A program made the translations under genes and the position numbers. Below, one piece after another: positions 8,932-20,044 of a stretch of 64,000 nt of DNA (positions within the stretch are counted from its first letter, which is position 1; the number at the start of each line of letters is the position of its first letter). The notes beneath the pieces were generated by a model. The model searched no databases, was not told the DNA's origin, and was given only the letters and a program-made list of their open reading frames with translations. The DNA is from Microbacterium halophytorum. GTDB taxonomy: Bacteria > Actinomycetota > Actinomycetes > Actinomycetales > Microbacteriaceae. The DNA lies in assembly GCF_002970975.1 (NCBI RefSeq), contig NZ_KZ672982.1, forward strand, positions 563,710 through 627,709, written 5' to 3'.

Positions 8932-9915
8932 TCAGAGCCACTTCTCGACGAGGTGCTCCGAAGACACGCGGCGCAGCGTGCCCGAGTGGCCGCGCAGCAC
9001 GACCGATTCCGTCATGACATAGCCGCCCTCGCGCACGACGCCCGCGACCAGCTGTCCGTCGGTCACGCCCGTCGCGACGAAGATCGTGTTCTTCCCGCTC
9101 ACCAGTTCGTCGGCCTCGTACACGTGATCCATCTTCAGGCCGGCCGCGAGGCCCCGCTCGCGCTCCTCGTCGTCGCGCGGCCACATCCGGCCCTGGATGT
9201 GGCCGCCGAGCGCCTTGATCGCGCACGCCGTGACGATCCCCTCGGGGCTGCCGCCGACGCCGACGCACATGTCGATGCGGGCCCCGTGGCGCGCGGCGTT
9301 GATGCCGCCGGCGACGTCGCCGTCGCTCATCAGGCGCGTCCCGGCGCCCGCTTCGCGGATCTCCTGGATGAGCTGCTCGTGGCGCGGCCGGTTCAGCACC
9401 GACACGACCATCTCGTCCACGGGCTTGCCCAGCTCCTTGGCGAGGAGCCGGATGTTCTCGCCGATCGGCTTCCGGATGTCGACGACGCCAACGCCCGCGG
9501 GCCCCGTCACGAGCTTGTCCATGTAGAAGACGCTGGACGCGTCGAGCATCGTTCCGCGGTCGCTCAGCGCGATCATGCTGAGCGCGTTCTGCCGCCCCGC
9601 CGCCGTGAGGGAGGTCCCGTCGATCGGGTCGACCGCGATGTCGTACGCGCGACCCTTGCCCGTGCCGACGCGTTCGCCGTTGAACAGCATCGGCGCCTCG
9701 TCCTTCTCCCCCTCGCCGATGACGACGGTCCCGTCGAACTCGACGGTCGAGAGGAAGGCGCGCATGGCGTCGACGGCCGCACCGTCGGCCCTCTCCTTCT
9801 GCCCGCGGCCGATGAAGGGCACCGAGCGGATCGCCGCCGCCTCCGTGGCGCGCACGAGTTCGAGCGCGATGTTGCGGTCGGGGCGGAGCGGGATCATGTC
9901 TTCGGTGCCTGTCAT
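8932..9915 (-). CDS. glpX: class II fructose-1,6-bisphosphatase
   Basis: 327 residues, typical GlpX. It has the metal-binding GEGEKDEAPM motif, the phosphatase signature VDPIDGTS and the GVGGSPEG loop. It hydrolyses fructose-1,6-bisphosphate in gluconeogenesis and is the main FBPase of most actinobacteria. It stands divergent to fbaA, the aldolase producing its substrate, across 186 bp. A TAGGGT box six bases before ATG marks its own leaderless promoter. Confidence 0.96.
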   Translation of the reverse strand: MTGTEDMIPLRPDRNIALELVRATEAAAIRSVPFIGRGQKERADGAAVDAMRAFLSTVEFDGTVVIGEGEKDEAPMLFNGERVGTGKGRAYDIAVDPIDGTSLTAAGRQNALSMIALSDRGTMLDASSVFYMDKLVTGPAGVGVVDIRKPIGENIRLLAKELGKPVDEMVVSVLNRPRHEQLIQEIREAGAGTRLMSDGDVAGGINAARHGARIDMCVGVGGSPEGIVTACAIKALGGHIQGRMWPRDDEERERGLAAGLKMDHVYEADELVSGKNTIFVATGVTDGQLVAGVVREGGYVMTESVVLRGHSGTLRRVSSEHLVEKWL

Positions 9916-9921
9916 GCTTCG

Positions 9922-9927
9922 ACCCTA
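9922..9927 (-). promoter_or_regulatory. -10 box of glpX
   Basis: TAGGGT, then CGAAGC, then the ATG at 9915; six-base gap, leaderless arrangement. Confidence 0.6.
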
Positions 9928-10059
9928 TTGCGGCTCCCGCGCCAGCAGAGCTGTTTTGTCGGGCTCGGTCGACGAAAGTTCTCGGTTTCTTTCGCGTCCC
10001 GTACGGCCGCCGGGAACGTCCGACGCACCGGCGCCGCGACGGCGGCGGTCGCCACTGGA

Positions 10060-10065
10060 TAGAGT
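10060..10065 (+). promoter_or_regulatory. possible -10 box of fbaA
   Basis: TAGAGT 36 bases before the ATG at 10102. Unlike its neighbours this would give a short leader, and a GAAGGAAG ribosome-binding site precedes the start. Confidence 0.4.
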
Positions 10066-10101
10066 GGGGGCGTTCCATCCGTCGAACGCGAAGGAAGCCC
10101 C

Positions 10102-11130
<1,029 letters not shown>

Positions 11131-11138
11131 TCGCACCG

Positions 11139-11184
11139 ACGAGGAAGGCTTCGGGAACCGCACGGTTCCCGAAGCCTTCCTCGT
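11139..11184. terminator. bidirectional terminator between fbaA and the DUF6264-type gene
   Basis: A 22-base arm at 11139-11160 is the exact reverse complement of 11163-11184 with a 2-base centre (about 21 usable pairs). It lies 9 bp after fbaA and 40 bp after the convergent 11224 gene. There is no long T run. Confidence 0.8.
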
Positions 11185-11223
11185 ATCCGGACGCCCGGGC
11201 CCCGCTCGGCCGGGGCCGGATGA

Positions 11224-11811
11224 TCAGAGCTGCGGCATCTGATCCATGATCGACTGCAGCAGGGCGGGGTCGCCCGCGAGCGGGACGCTGATGAGGAAGG
11301 CGACGACGACCGTCCCTGCCACGGCGCCGACGATCGGCACCCAGAAGAAAATCCTGCCGGCGCGGGCCCGGCGCCACGACCACACCGCGGTGAGCAGCCA
11401 GGCCACACCGAGCACGGCGGCCGCAGCGATGCCCCAGCCCCGTGCGCCGGACGGGTCGGCGAGCTCCGCGTCGACGCCGAGGACCTCGAACGAGTCGTAG
11501 ATGTACGCGGCCAGGTTCGTCAGCTGCGGCATCGTCTGCACGACGGACAGCAGGCCCCAGAGCACGAACACGAAGCCGAAGATGCGGTCGACGCGGCGCC
11601 GGCCGGAGAGTGCGGGCAGGAACGGCTTGCGGCCGTCGGCTGGCGCATCGGGCCTTGCCGCCGGCGGCGTCGCGTGCCGCGGCGCAGCGGGCGGGGCTGG
11701 GGCCGGCGCGGCTTGAGCCGGCGCGGCGCCGGGCACCGCGTTCTGCGCGATCCGCCGCTGCTGTTCCTCCGGTGTCGCGTACTCGCCGTATGCCGGGCGC
11801 TGGTCGCTCAT
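11224..11811 (-). CDS. membrane protein of the DUF6264 type
   Basis: 195 residues. The N-terminus [18 protein letters not shown] is followed by an Ala/Pro-rich linker (residues ~25-60) and about four membrane segments ([54 protein letters not shown]). The [12 protein letters not shown] head followed by helices matches proteins annotated as DUF6264 in Microbacteriaceae as I recall them; function unknown. Its ATG at 11811 overlaps the ispH stop (ATGA), so it is translationally coupled to ispH. Confidence 0.7.
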   Translation of the reverse strand: MSDQRPAYGEYATPEEQQRRIAQNAVPGAAPAQAAPAPAPPAAPRHATPPAARPDAPADGRKPFLPALSGRRRVDRIFGFVFVLWGLLSVVQTMPQLTNLAAYIYDSFEVLGVDAELADPSGARGWGIAAAAVLGVAWLLTAVWSWRRARAGRIFFWVPIVGAVAGTVVVAFLISVPLAGDPALLQSIMDQMPQL

Positions 11812-12857
11812 GCCGCGACCCCCGAACGGCCGCCGCGCGCACCGCCCTCGCCGCGGAGCTCCTTCGGCAGCGAGAAGATGAGGTCCTCCTCGGCCGTGCG
11901 CACCTCCTCGACATCGCGGTATCCGGCATCGGCGAGCTCGCCGAGCAGCTGCTGCACGAGCACGTCCGGCACCGACGCGCCCGACGTGATGCCGACGGTC
12001 TCGACGCCCTCGAGCCACTCCTGCCGGACCTCGTCCGCGTAGTCGACGCGGTAGGCGGCCTTCGCCCCGTACTCGAGCGCGACCTCGACGAGGCGCACGC
12101 TGTTCGAGGAATTGGCCGAGCCGACGACGATCACGAGGTCGGCATCCGCCGCGACCTTCTTGATCGCCACCTGGCGGTTCTGCGTCGCATAGCAGATGTC
12201 GTCGCTCGGCGGATCCTGCAGGTTCGGGAAGCGCTCCCGCAGGCGCCGCACGGTCTCCATCGTCTCGTCGACCGAGAGCGTGGTCTGCGACAGCCACACG
12301 AGCTTCGAGGGGTCGTCGACCTCGATCGTGTCGGCCTCATCCGGGTTGTTCACGATCGTGACGCTGTCCGGGGCCTCGCCCGCCGTGCCCTCGACCTCCT
12401 CGTGGCCCTCGTGGCCGACGAGGAGGATCTGGTAGTCGTCGCGCGCGAATCGCTTCGCCTCGCGGTGCACCTTCGTCACGAGCGGGCACGAGGCGTCGAT
12501 CGCCTGGAGGCCGCGGTCGGAAGCGGCGTCCACGACGGCCGGCGAGACGCCATGCGCGCTGAACACGACGTGCGCGCCCTCCGGCACCTCGTCGACCTCC
12601 TCGACGAAGATCGCGCCGCGGGCCTCGAGCTCGCGCACCACGTGGATGTTGTGCACGATCTGCTTGCGCACGTACACGGGCGCGCCGTAGCGGTCGAGCG
12701 CCTTCTCGACGGTGATGACCGCCCTGTCCACCCCGGCGCAGTACCCGCGGGGGGCGGCGAGGAGCACGCGCTTATGTCCGCGCACATCGTTATCCTGGAG
12801 GCGCTCCCGGCGCGCAGGAACGCGCGGCACGGGTAGCGAGATGGCGGTGGAACTCAC
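11808..12857 (-). CDS. ispH: 4-hydroxy-3-methylbut-2-enyl diphosphate reductase
   Basis: 349 residues. It has the Fe-S cysteine context [13 protein letters not shown] near the N-terminus, [18 protein letters not shown] with the second Cys, and the ITSGASVP motif with CYATQNRQ carrying the third. It is the last enzyme of the MEP isoprenoid pathway. I chose GTG 12857 because a TACGAT box ends six bases before it; the longer open frame upstream has no conserved sequence. Divergent from xseA across 55 bp and coupled to the DUF6264-type gene. Confidence 0.95.
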   Translation of the reverse strand: MSSTAISLPVPRVPARRERLQDNDVRGHKRVLLAAPRGYCAGVDRAVITVEKALDRYGAPVYVRKQIVHNIHVVRELEARGAIFVEEVDEVPEGAHVVFSAHGVSPAVVDAASDRGLQAIDASCPLVTKVHREAKRFARDDYQILLVGHEGHEEVEGTAGEAPDSVTIVNNPDEADTIEVDDPSKLVWLSQTTLSVDETMETVRRLRERFPNLQDPPSDDICYATQNRQVAIKKVAADADLVIVVGSANSSNSVRLVEVALEYGAKAAYRVDYADEVRQEWLEGVETVGITSGASVPDVLVQQLLGELADAGYRDVEEVRTAEEDLIFSLPKELRGEGGARGGRSGVAA

Positions 12858-12863
12858 GTATCC

Positions 12864-12869
12864 ATCGTA
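12864..12869 (-). promoter_or_regulatory. -10 box of ispH
   Basis: TACGAT, spacer GGATAC, GTG at 12857. It fixes the ispH start and indicates a leaderless mRNA. Confidence 0.6.
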
Positions 12870-12912
12870 TGTCCGGCGGTTGTGCGTCGGCCGGATGCGA
12901 CGAGAGGCAGAG

Positions 12913-14229
12913 ATGACCACCTTCAGCGCCGAGCGGGTGCCGGGGCAGGCCCCGCCGCCCGACAGCGTGGCTCCGAACGCTTCGACCGCCGAGGCCCCGA
13001 CGTCGGTCGAGCGCCTCGGCCGCACCATCCGGGGCTTCATCGAGCGGTGGGGCGCCGTCTGGGTCGAGGGAGAGATCACGTCGTGGAACGTGCGGGCGGG
13101 CGCGACCTTCGGGCGGCTGAAGGACCTGGAGACCGACGCGCAGATCTCCCTGCGCATCTGGTCGAGCGTTCGCGGGCGGATGCCCGCTGACCTGAAGGTC
13201 GGCGACCACGTGGTCGCCAACGTGAAGACCGACTACTGGGTCAAGGGAGGCGACCTGGCGTTCCAGGTGTCGTCGATGCGCCACGTCGGCCTGGGCGACC
13301 AGCTCGAGCGGCTCGAGCGCCTGCGCGCGCAGCTGAAGTCGGAGGGCCTGTTCGACCCCGCGCGCAAGAAGCAGCTTCCGTTCCTGCCCGGCACGATCGG
13401 CCTGGTCACGGGCGAGCGCAGCGACGCCGAGCGCGACGTGCGCCGCAACGCGGAGCTGCGCTGGCCGGAGGTGGCGTTCCGCACCGAATACGCGGCGGTG
13501 CAGGGCGACCGCTCGGTCGCAGAGGTGCTCGCCGCCCTCGAGCGCCTCGACGCCGACGACGCAGTCGACGTCATCGTGATCGCGCGCGGCGGGGGCGACC
13601 CGCAGACGCTCCTCGGCTTCAGCGACGAGCGGCTGCTGCGTGCCGTCGCGGCCGCGCGCAAGCCCGTCGTGAGCGCGATCGGCCATGAGAACGATCACCC
13701 CCTGCTCGACGACGTCGCCGACATGCGCGCATCGACCCCCACCGACGCCGCCAAGCGGGTCGTGCCGGATGTCGGCGAGCAGCGAGCCCTGATCGCCGAG
13801 CTGCGGTCGCGCGCTAGGCTCCGGCTCACGCAGCGCGTCGCGAGCGACCTCACCCAGCTGGAGCAACTACGCTCACGGCCGGCGCTGCGCGAGCCGGAGC
13901 GGATCATCCGGGAGCGCGCGCAGGACGTCTTCCTGCAGGTCTCCCGCGGCCGCGACGCCGTGGGCCGCTCGCTGCAGCTGGCGGAGGCGCGAACGGGCGA
14001 GCTGCGTGCCTCGCTGCGCGCCCTCTCCCCCGCATCGACCCTCGCGCGCGGCTACGCGATCGCGCAGACGGACGACGGCGCCATCGTGCGCAAAGCCGAC
14101 CAGGCACCCACGGGCGCCCGGCTCGTCGTCACGATCGAACACGGCGTGATCGCCGCAGTTTCGCACGGCGCGGTGGGCGACGGGACCGGGGCGGAGCCGG
14201 CCGACGGCACCGGCCGGGCCGACCCGTGA
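12913..14229 (+). CDS. xseA: exodeoxyribonuclease VII large subunit
   Basis: 438 residues. An N-terminal OB-fold ([23 protein letters not shown]), the catalytic-domain motifs [37 protein letters not shown] and [12 protein letters not shown], then a C-terminal coiled coil. With XseB it degrades single-stranded DNA. I chose ATG 12913 because the OB-fold follows at the expected distance; upstream in-frame sequence lies over the ispH promoter. A 67-bp gap separates it from xseB. Confidence 0.95.
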   Translation: MTTFSAERVPGQAPPPDSVAPNASTAEAPTSVERLGRTIRGFIERWGAVWVEGEITSWNVRAGATFGRLKDLETDAQISLRIWSSVRGRMPADLKVGDHVVANVKTDYWVKGGDLAFQVSSMRHVGLGDQLERLERLRAQLKSEGLFDPARKKQLPFLPGTIGLVTGERSDAERDVRRNAELRWPEVAFRTEYAAVQGDRSVAEVLAALERLDADDAVDVIVIARGGGDPQTLLGFSDERLLRAVAAARKPVVSAIGHENDHPLLDDVADMRASTPTDAAKRVVPDVGEQRALIAELRSRARLRLTQRVASDLTQLEQLRSRPALREPERIIRERAQDVFLQVSRGRDAVGRSLQLAEARTGELRASLRALSPASTLARGYAIAQTDDGAIVRKADQAPTGARLVVTIEHGVIAAVSHGAVGDGTGAEPADGTGRADP

Positions 14230-14283
14230 TGCGCGGGGGCGCTGACGCCCTGACCTTTCAGACACACCGGAACGGCGGAAGAA

Positions 14284-14289
14284 TAGGAT
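14284..14289 (+). promoter_or_regulatory. -10 box inside the xseA-xseB gap
   Basis: TAGGAT, spacer GGAAGCG (7 bases), ATG 14297. It suggests that xseB and its downstream partners have their own leaderless promoter. Confidence 0.5.
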
Positions 14290-14296
14290 GGAAGCG

Positions 14297-14524
14297 ATGA
14301 CGGATCAGCCCGCCCCCGCAGACGTCGCCTCGCTCTCGTTCGAGCAGGCGCGCGATGAACTCGTCCGCGTCGTGTCGGAGCTCGAACAGGGCGCCGCCAC
14401 GCTCGAGCATTCGCTGGCTCTGTGGGAGCGCGGCGAGGCCCTCGCCGCCCGATGCGAGGAGTGGCTGCGCGGCGCGAAGAGCCGGCTGGAGGCCGCACGC
14501 CCCGAGTCGGCAGAGGCGGAGTGA
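14297..14524 (+). CDS. xseB: exodeoxyribonuclease VII small subunit
   Basis: 75 residues with the XseB pattern [19 protein letters not shown] and [22 protein letters not shown]. It assembles around XseA. ATG 14297 is preferred because of the TAGGAT box; ATG 14288, nine bases upstream, is the alternative. The stop overlaps the next start by one base (TGATG). Confidence 0.92.
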   Translation: MTDQPAPADVASLSFEQARDELVRVVSELEQGAATLEHSLALWERGEALAARCEEWLRGAKSRLEAARPESAEAE

Positions 14525-15168
14525 TGGCGCGCAGCCCCCTCTCCGAGCAATCGGCGGAGGACATCGCGGCGCAGAAGGCCGCGCGGTCTGCGGCGTACCG
14601 CAGCAGCCAGACCGTCCGGAACCTGCTGATCGCCCTCGGCGTCACGCTCCTCATCGTGGTCGTCGTCGTGTGGGGCGTGCCCCGCGGCACCCCCGCCGAG
14701 CAGCCCGACATCGATGTCGCGCAGATCGCCGCCGATACGGCCGATGCGTACGACGTCGAGCCGCTCGTCCCCGATCTGTCCGACGACTGGCGCGTGAACT
14801 TCGCGGAGGTGACGCCCGAGCAGGTCGTGACGTGGCGGGTCACCTACCTCACGCCGGACGAGAGCGACTACGTCACGATGCTCGAAGGCTTCGGCGGTGA
14901 CGAGGCGTGGGCATCGCAGAAGCTCGACGGCGCGGCGCCCGAGGGCACGACGACGATCGACGGCGTCGAGTGGACCGAGTACGAGATCGGGTCCGGGCAG
15001 CGCGACGCGGGTTACGAGTATGCGATCGGCGCCGCGACCGCCGACGGCTTCGTGCTCCTGTACGGCTCGGCGTCGGCGGAGACGACGGCCGACGTCGCCG
15101 CCGCGATGTCGGATCAGATCACACAGGGCTCCGACGGGGCCCACGATGCGGAGGAGAACGCGGAATGA
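14524..15168 (+). CDS. DUF4245-type membrane-anchored protein
   Basis: 214 residues. A polar N-terminus, one transmembrane helix (LLIALGVTLLIVVVVVWGV, residues ~36-54) and an extracytoplasmic domain with WRVTYLTPDESDYVTMLEG and WTEYEIGSGQRDAGYEYAIG. This is the actinobacterial DUF4245 layout, which habitually follows xseB. Function unknown; possibly envelope-associated. It overlaps xseB by 1 bp and the carbonic anhydrase by 4 bp, so the three are translationally coupled. Confidence 0.8.
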   Translation: MARSPLSEQSAEDIAAQKAARSAAYRSSQTVRNLLIALGVTLLIVVVVVWGVPRGTPAEQPDIDVAQIAADTADAYDVEPLVPDLSDDWRVNFAEVTPEQVVTWRVTYLTPDESDYVTMLEGFGGDEAWASQKLDGAAPEGTTTIDGVEWTEYEIGSGQRDAGYEYAIGAATADGFVLLYGSASAETTADVAAAMSDQITQGSDGAHDAEENAE

Positions 15169-15800
15169 CGACGCAATCGCCGGCACAGGCCTGGGAGCGC
15201 ATGACGGCGGGCAACGCCCGCTTCGTCGAGGGGGCGCCCGAGCACCCGCACCAGGACGCCGACCGACGCCACCGCCTCGCCGCCGCTCAGAAGCCGCAGG
15301 CCGTGCTGTTCGGCTGCTCCGACTCGCGCCTCGCGGCCGAGATCATCTTCGACATGGGGCTCGGCGACCTCTTCGTCGTGCGCAACGCCGGCCAGGTCAC
15401 GGGCGAGTCGATCATGGGGTCGATCGAGTATGCCGTCGGCGTGCTGAACGTCCCGCTCATCGTCGTGCTCAGCCACGACGAGTGCGGAGCCGTGCGCGCC
15501 GCGATCGACAGCCTCGGCCCCGACAGCGACCCCCTGCCGCCGCACATCTGGCGCCTGATCTCGCCGATCGTGCCGGCGGTGCAGCACGAGCTGCGCGCGG
15601 CGGAGAGCAACACCCTCGAGAACATCAGCGCCGAGAACGTCGGCCGCCGTCACCTCGAGCAGACGGTCGCGCAGATCCTGCGGCACTCCGAGATGATCAG
15701 CGACGCCGTCGCCGCCGGAACGGTCGGCATCGTCGGCGCGAACTACCGCCTCGCTGAGGGACGCGTCGAACAGCGCGTCGCCATCGGCATCGAGGCCTGA
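15165..15800 (+). CDS. beta-class carbonic anhydrase
   Basis: 211 residues. The beta-CA zinc motifs are present: FGCSDSRL (Cys and the Asp-Arg dyad) and LSHDECGAV (His and Cys). VVRNAGQVT and the closing VGIVGANYRL also fit. It interconverts CO2 and bicarbonate, in the cytoplasm as no signal peptide is seen. ATG 15165 overlaps the upstream stop (ATGA). 57 bp separate it from fumC. Confidence 0.94.
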   Translation: MTTQSPAQAWERMTAGNARFVEGAPEHPHQDADRRHRLAAAQKPQAVLFGCSDSRLAAEIIFDMGLGDLFVVRNAGQVTGESIMGSIEYAVGVLNVPLIVVLSHDECGAVRAAIDSLGPDSDPLPPHIWRLISPIVPAVQHELRAAESNTLENISAENVGRRHLEQTVAQILRHSEMISDAVAAGTVGIVGANYRLAEGRVEQRVAIGIEA

Positions 15801-15857
15801 ACACCTACACCGACCCGCTTCGCGCCGCGACGACTGCGGCCTGATATGAGGAGAGAG

Positions 15858-17252
15858 ATGTCCGAGACCGAGTACCGGATCGAGCACGACACCATGGGTG
15901 AGGTGCGCGTTCCCAAGGACGCCCTGTACCGCGCCCAGACCCAGCGCGCCGTCGAGAACTTCCCCATCTCGGGCAAGGGACTCGAGTCGCGCCACATCGC
16001 CGCGCTCGCGCGCATCAAGAAGGCCGCCGCCCTGGCCAACAAGGACCTCGGCACCCTCGACGCCGGCATCGCCGACGCGATCGCGTGGGCGGCCGACCAG
16101 GTCGTCGCGGGCGGATACGACGCCGAGTTCCCCGTCGACACGTACCAGACCGGTTCGGGTACCAGCTCGAACATGAACATGAACGAGGTGCTGTCGACGC
16201 TCGCGACCCAGAAGCTGGGCAGCGAGGTGCACCCGAACGACCACGTGAACGCGTCGCAGTCGTCGAACGACGTCTTCCCCACCTCCGTCCACGTCGCCGT
16301 CACCGAGGCCCTGCTGCAGGACCTCGTCCCGGCCCTCGATCACCTCGCACAGGCGTTCGAGGCGAAGGCCGAGGCGTGGAAGACCGTCGTGAAGCCGGGC
16401 CGCACACACCTCATGGACGCCACCCCCGTCACGCTCGGCCAGGAGTTCGGCGGCTACGCCCGCCAGATGCGCCTCGGCATCGAGCGCGTCGAGGCCACGA
16501 TCGCGCGCGTCGCCGAAGTGCCCCAGGGCGGCACGGCGACCGGCACCGGCATCAACACGCCGAAGGGCTTCCCGCAGAAGGTCATCGCGAACCTCGTCAA
16601 CGAGACGGGCCTGCCGCTGACCGAGGCCGTCGATCACTTCGAGGCCCAGGCCAACCGCGACGGCCTCGTCGAAGCCTCGGGCGCCCTGCGCACCATCGCG
16701 GTCTCGCTCACGAAGATCAACAACGACCTGCGCTGGATGGGCTCCGGCCCCAACACGGGCCTCGGCGAGATCCACCTGCCCGACCTGCAGCCGGGCTCGT
16801 CGATCATGCCCGGCAAGGTCAACCCCGTGATCCCGGAGGCCACGCTCATGGTCGCCGCCCGCGTGATCGGCAACGACGCGACGGTCGCCTGGGCCGGTGC
16901 ATCCGGCGCGTTCGAGCTCAACGTCGCCATCCCCGTGATGGGCACGGCGCTGCTGGAGTCGATCCGCCTGCTCGCGAACGCTTCGCGCACCCTCGCCGAC
17001 AAGACGGTCGACGGCCTGAAGGTCAACGAGGAGCGCGTCACGGCCCTCGCCGGCATGAGCCCCTCGATCGTCACGCCGCTGAACAAGCTGATCGGCTACG
17101 AAGCGGCCGCGAAGATCGCGAAGCACTCGGTCGCGAAGGGCATCACGGTCCGCGAAGCCGTCATCGACCTCGGCTACGTCGAGCGCGGCGAGCTGACCGA
17201 GGAACAGCTCGACGAGAAGCTCGACCTGCTCTCGATGACGCACCCGGGCTGA
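15858..17252 (+). CDS. fumC: class II fumarate hydratase
   Basis: 464 residues. It has the superfamily signature [11 protein letters not shown], the substrate loop [14 protein letters not shown] and THLMDATPV. It hydrates fumarate to malate in the TCA cycle without an Fe-S cluster. The ATG at 15858 is preceded by AGGAGAGAG. The last codons (HPG stop) coincide with the first copy of the 76-78-bp repeat downstream, so the C-terminus may have been set by repeat insertion. Confidence 0.96.
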   Translation: MSETEYRIEHDTMGEVRVPKDALYRAQTQRAVENFPISGKGLESRHIAALARIKKAAALANKDLGTLDAGIADAIAWAADQVVAGGYDAEFPVDTYQTGSGTSSNMNMNEVLSTLATQKLGSEVHPNDHVNASQSSNDVFPTSVHVAVTEALLQDLVPALDHLAQAFEAKAEAWKTVVKPGRTHLMDATPVTLGQEFGGYARQMRLGIERVEATIARVAEVPQGGTATGTGINTPKGFPQKVIANLVNETGLPLTEAVDHFEAQANRDGLVEASGALRTIAVSLTKINNDLRWMGSGPNTGLGEIHLPDLQPGSSIMPGKVNPVIPEATLMVAARVIGNDATVAWAGASGAFELNVAIPVMGTALLESIRLLANASRTLADKTVDGLKVNEERVTALAGMSPSIVTPLNKLIGYEAAAKIAKHSVAKGITVREAVIDLGYVERGELTEEQLDEKLDLLSMTHPG

Positions 17253-17409
17253 GCGAGGCGGAGAGCGCTCGCGCTCTCATGCCGAGCGATGGAGGGTCCC
17301 GATGCGTAGCATCGGGCACCCGGGCTGAGCGAGGAGAGTGAGCGCTCGCGCTCACTCGACGAGCGACCCCGGGTCGGAGGCGCACAGCGCCGAACACCCG
17401 GGCTGAGCG
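17241..17409. repeat. structured intergenic repeat, two units plus a partial third
   Basis: CACCCGGGCTGAGCG recurs at 17241, 17317 and 17395. Each full unit holds two hairpins. The first is GAGAGCG-CTCG-CGCTCTC (17261-17278), against GTGAGCG-CTCG-CGCTCAC in unit 2 (17338-17355); the second base pair changes from A:T to T:A with pairing kept. The second is CGATGC-GTA-GCATCG in unit 1, replaced in unit 2 by GGCGC-ACA-GCGCC. The first copy begins inside the fumC stop region. It resembles REP-type dispersed repeats. Confidence 0.75.
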
Positions 17410-17420
17410 GAGCACCCCAG

Positions 17421-17463
17421 GACGCCTGCACGACCCGAACGGGATTCGGGTCGTGCAGGCGTC
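17421..17463. terminator. bidirectional terminator between fumC and phoH
   Basis: A perfect 19-bp stem, 17421-17439 with 17445-17463, around loop CGGGA. It lies between convergent fumC and phoH. Confidence 0.85.
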
Positions 17464-17487
17464 TCTCGGTTGTGCGCGCTCTCGCGC

Positions 17488-18846
17488 CTACGACAGCTCG
17501 CCGGTCTCGAGCAGGTCGGTCACGAGCGCCGCGATCGCGCTGCGCTCCGAGCGCGTCAGCGTGACGTGGGCGAACAGGCTGTGGCCCTTCAGCGTCTCGA
17601 TGACGCTCGCGATGCCGTCGTGCCGACCGACGCGCAGGTTGTCGCGCTGCTGCACGTCGTGCGTCAGCACGACCTTCGAGTTCTGGCCGATGCGGCTGAG
17701 CACGGTCAGCAGCACGTTGCGCTCGAGCGACTGCGCCTCATCGACGATCACGTACGAGTCGTGGAGGGAACGGCCCCGGATGTGCGTGAGCGGCAGGACC
17801 TCGATCAGCCCGCGGGCCATCACCTCGTCGATCACGTTCTCCGAGACCACGGAGCCGAGCGTGTCGTACACCGCCTGGCCCCAGGGGTTCATCTTCTCGC
17901 CCTGGTCGCCGGGCAGGTAGCCGAGCTCCTGGCCGCCGACCGCGAACAGCGGCCGGAACACGATGATCTTCTTCTGCTGCTGACGCTCCAGCACGTTCTC
18001 GAGGCCGGCGCACAGGGCGAGCGCCGATTTGCCGGTTCCCGCCTTGCCTCCGAGCGAGACGATGCCGACATCCGGGTCCTGCAGCACATCGATCGCGATG
18101 CGCTGCTCGGCCGAGCGCCCGTGCAGGCCGAAGACGTCGCCGTCGCCGCGCACGAGCTTGAACTCGCCGTCGCCCGTCACGCGGCCGAGAGCGGAGCCCC
18201 GCTCCGACTGGATGACGAGCCCCGTGTTCACGGGGAGGCCCGTGACGTCCTCGTGGACGCCGAGCTCGGCATCGTAGAGGTCAGCCATGTCGTCACCCGA
18301 GAGCGCGAGCGTCGCGACGCCCGTCCATCCGGAGTCGACCGCCTGCTCTGCGAGGTACTCCTCGGCCTGCAGGCCGATCGACGCCGCCTTCACGCGCATC
18401 GGCAGGTCCTTCGACACGACCGTGACGTCCTGCCCCTCCTGCTGGAGGTGCGAGGCGACCGCCAGGATGCGGCTGTCGTTGTCGGCGAGACGGATGCCGC
18501 GGGGCAGAACCTCCTGGTCGACGTTGTTCAGCTCGACGCGGAGCGTGCCCTCCCCGACCGCGACCGGGAAGTCGAGCCTGCCGTGCTCGACCCGCAGGTC
18601 GTCGAGGTGCCGCAGCGCCTGCCGGGCGAAGTAGCCCAGCTCAGGGTCGTGCCGCTTGCCCTCGAGCTCGCTGACGACGACGACTGGGATGACGAGCGAA
18701 TGCTCGGCGAAACGGAACAGCGCACGTGGATCGCTCAGCAGGACGGACGTGTCGAGCACGTACGTCCGCAACCGCTGACCGGCCGCGTCGTCGTGTGCTC
18801 GAGTGCCCTGCGTGCGCGAGGACTGCTGCGTGCTCATCGTGGTCAC
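17488..18846 (-). CDS. PhoH-family protein (PIN domain plus PhoH ATPase, PhoH2 type)
   Basis: 452 residues. The N-terminal PIN-like RNase domain begins [13 protein letters not shown] and has acidic residues in [12 protein letters not shown]. The C-terminal PhoH NTPase has Walker [10 protein letters not shown] and the Walker B segment [11 protein letters not shown]. PhoH2 proteins act as RNA-unwinding RNases. Start choice: GTG 18846 has GGGAG six bases upstream; ATG 18837 and an ATG at 18873 are alternatives. Monocistronic, convergent with fumC. Confidence 0.92.
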   Translation of the reverse strand: MTTMSTQQSSRTQGTRAHDDAAGQRLRTYVLDTSVLLSDPRALFRFAEHSLVIPVVVVSELEGKRHDPELGYFARQALRHLDDLRVEHGRLDFPVAVGEGTLRVELNNVDQEVLPRGIRLADNDSRILAVASHLQQEGQDVTVVSKDLPMRVKAASIGLQAEEYLAEQAVDSGWTGVATLALSGDDMADLYDAELGVHEDVTGLPVNTGLVIQSERGSALGRVTGDGEFKLVRGDGDVFGLHGRSAEQRIAIDVLQDPDVGIVSLGGKAGTGKSALALCAGLENVLERQQQKKIIVFRPLFAVGGQELGYLPGDQGEKMNPWGQAVYDTLGSVVSENVIDEVMARGLIEVLPLTHIRGRSLHDSYVIVDEAQSLERNVLLTVLSRIGQNSKVVLTHDVQQRDNLRVGRHDGIASVIETLKGHSLFAHVTLTRSERSAIAALVTDLLETGELS

Positions 18847-19183
18847 AACCCACTCCCGCCCCGGGAACCGCATCCCGGCTTCATCGAGTCGACCGTGGGT
18901 CCGCGAGTCGCTTCCGTGAGGCCGACCCGAACGGGCACCTTGCCCGTTGCCTGTGACGCTACGCCCGCTCGCGCGATTCCGGCAACGCGAACCGCGGGTT
19001 CGGCGTAACGGTTCCGTGAACGGAGCGTGACGCCACCGTGCACAGCGCAGGCGGCCTCGGCTGCACCCCGCGCTTGCGCCTCGGGATCACCCGGATCCGC
19101 GACGGTGCGGGTCGAGAGCCGACTGCAGCGGGGCCGCCGAGACCCGCCGGCCGCCCCGCGGCGTCTGCTCCCCGCCGCGGCGC
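18847..19183. other. 337-bp intergenic region phoH/uppS
   Basis: No convincing gene. It should contain the phoH promoter and, at its right end, a weak GC hairpin after uppS (CCGCGGCG at 19156-19163 with CGCCGCGG at 19173-19180, 9-base loop). Nothing else was recognised. Confidence 0.5.
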
Positions 19184-19969
19184 CTACTTCCCGAAGCGGC
19201 GTTCGCGCGTCGTGTAGTCGCGGATCGCCCGCAGGAAGTCGATCTCTCGCAGGTCGGGGCCGAGCGCCTCGACGAAGTAGAACTCGCTGTGCGCGCTCTG
19301 CCAGACGAGGAAGTCGCTCAGCCGCTGCTCGCCGCTCGTCCGGATGACCAGATCGGGGTCCGGCTGGCCCCTCGTGTAGAGGTGTGCACCGATCTCGTCG
19401 GGCGTGAGCCGGTCGGAGAGATCCTCGATGCTCCCGCCGTCCGTCGCGTGCTTCCGGATGATCTGCCGCACCGCGTCGACGATCTCGTAGCGGCCGCCGT
19501 ACCCCACGGCGAGGTTCACATGCAGGCCGGAGTTGTCCGCCGTATGTGCTTCCGCATCGCGCAGCGCGCCGACGAGGTGCTCCGGCAGATTGTCCGAGCG
19601 CCCCACCTGCTGCACGCGCCAGTCACCGCGCTTCGAGAGCCGCCCGGCGAGACCGGCGATGATCTCGATCAGGTCCGTGAGCTCGGCTTCGTCGCGCTTG
19701 ACGACGTTGTCGTTCGAGAGCAGGTACAGCGTCACGACCTCGACGCCGATGTCATCGCACCAGGCGAGGAACTCCTCCATCTTCTTCGCGCCGGCCCGAT
19801 GGCCATGAGCCGCCGAGTCGAAGCCCAGCTGCTTCGCCCAGCGGCGGTTGCCGTCGATGATCATGGCGACGTGGTGAGGCACCGTCGCCCTGTCGATCTG
19901 GCGCTTCAGGCGCGCGTTGTAGAGCCGGTAGAGGAGGCCCCGCCCCTCGGTCGACCGCTGACTCGTCAC
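19184..19969 (-). CDS. uppS: isoprenyl transferase (undecaprenyl/decaprenyl diphosphate synthase type)
   Basis: 261 residues. The cis-prenyltransferase motifs are present: HVAMIIDGNRRWAKQLG with the catalytic Asp, GRYEIVDAVRQI, and RTSGEQRLSDFL near the C-terminus, then FYFVEALGPDLREIDF. It makes the long-chain Z-prenyl diphosphate carrier for cell-wall glycans. GTG 19969 is chosen because TACGGT ends six bases before it. Divergent from trhA. Confidence 0.93.
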   Translation of the reverse strand: MTSQRSTEGRGLLYRLYNARLKRQIDRATVPHHVAMIIDGNRRWAKQLGFDSAAHGHRAGAKKMEEFLAWCDDIGVEVVTLYLLSNDNVVKRDEAELTDLIEIIAGLAGRLSKRGDWRVQQVGRSDNLPEHLVGALRDAEAHTADNSGLHVNLAVGYGGRYEIVDAVRQIIRKHATDGGSIEDLSDRLTPDEIGAHLYTRGQPDPDLVIRTSGEQRLSDFLVWQSAHSEFYFVEALGPDLREIDFLRAIRDYTTRERRFGK

Positions 19970-19975
19970 GGATCT

Positions 19976-19981
19976 ACCGTA
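19976..19981 (-). promoter_or_regulatory. -10 box of uppS
   Basis: TACGGT, spacer AGATCC, GTG 19969; leaderless arrangement. Confidence 0.55.
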
Positions 19982-20032
19982 CTCGTCGCGCACTGTTGTC
20001 TCCGTGTACGTGTCGCGGCATGCGAAGGTGCG

Positions 20033-20038
20033 TAGGCT
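20033..20038 (+). promoter_or_regulatory. -10 box of trhA
   Basis: TAGGCT, spacer TCTGGG, ATG 20045; leaderless arrangement. Confidence 0.55.
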
Positions 20039-20044
20039 TCTGGG

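Noticed and set aside
11808..13220. Longer IspH start reaching 13220
   Set aside because: The extra sequence is antisense to xseA and non-conserved; GTG 12857 with its -10 box is far better.
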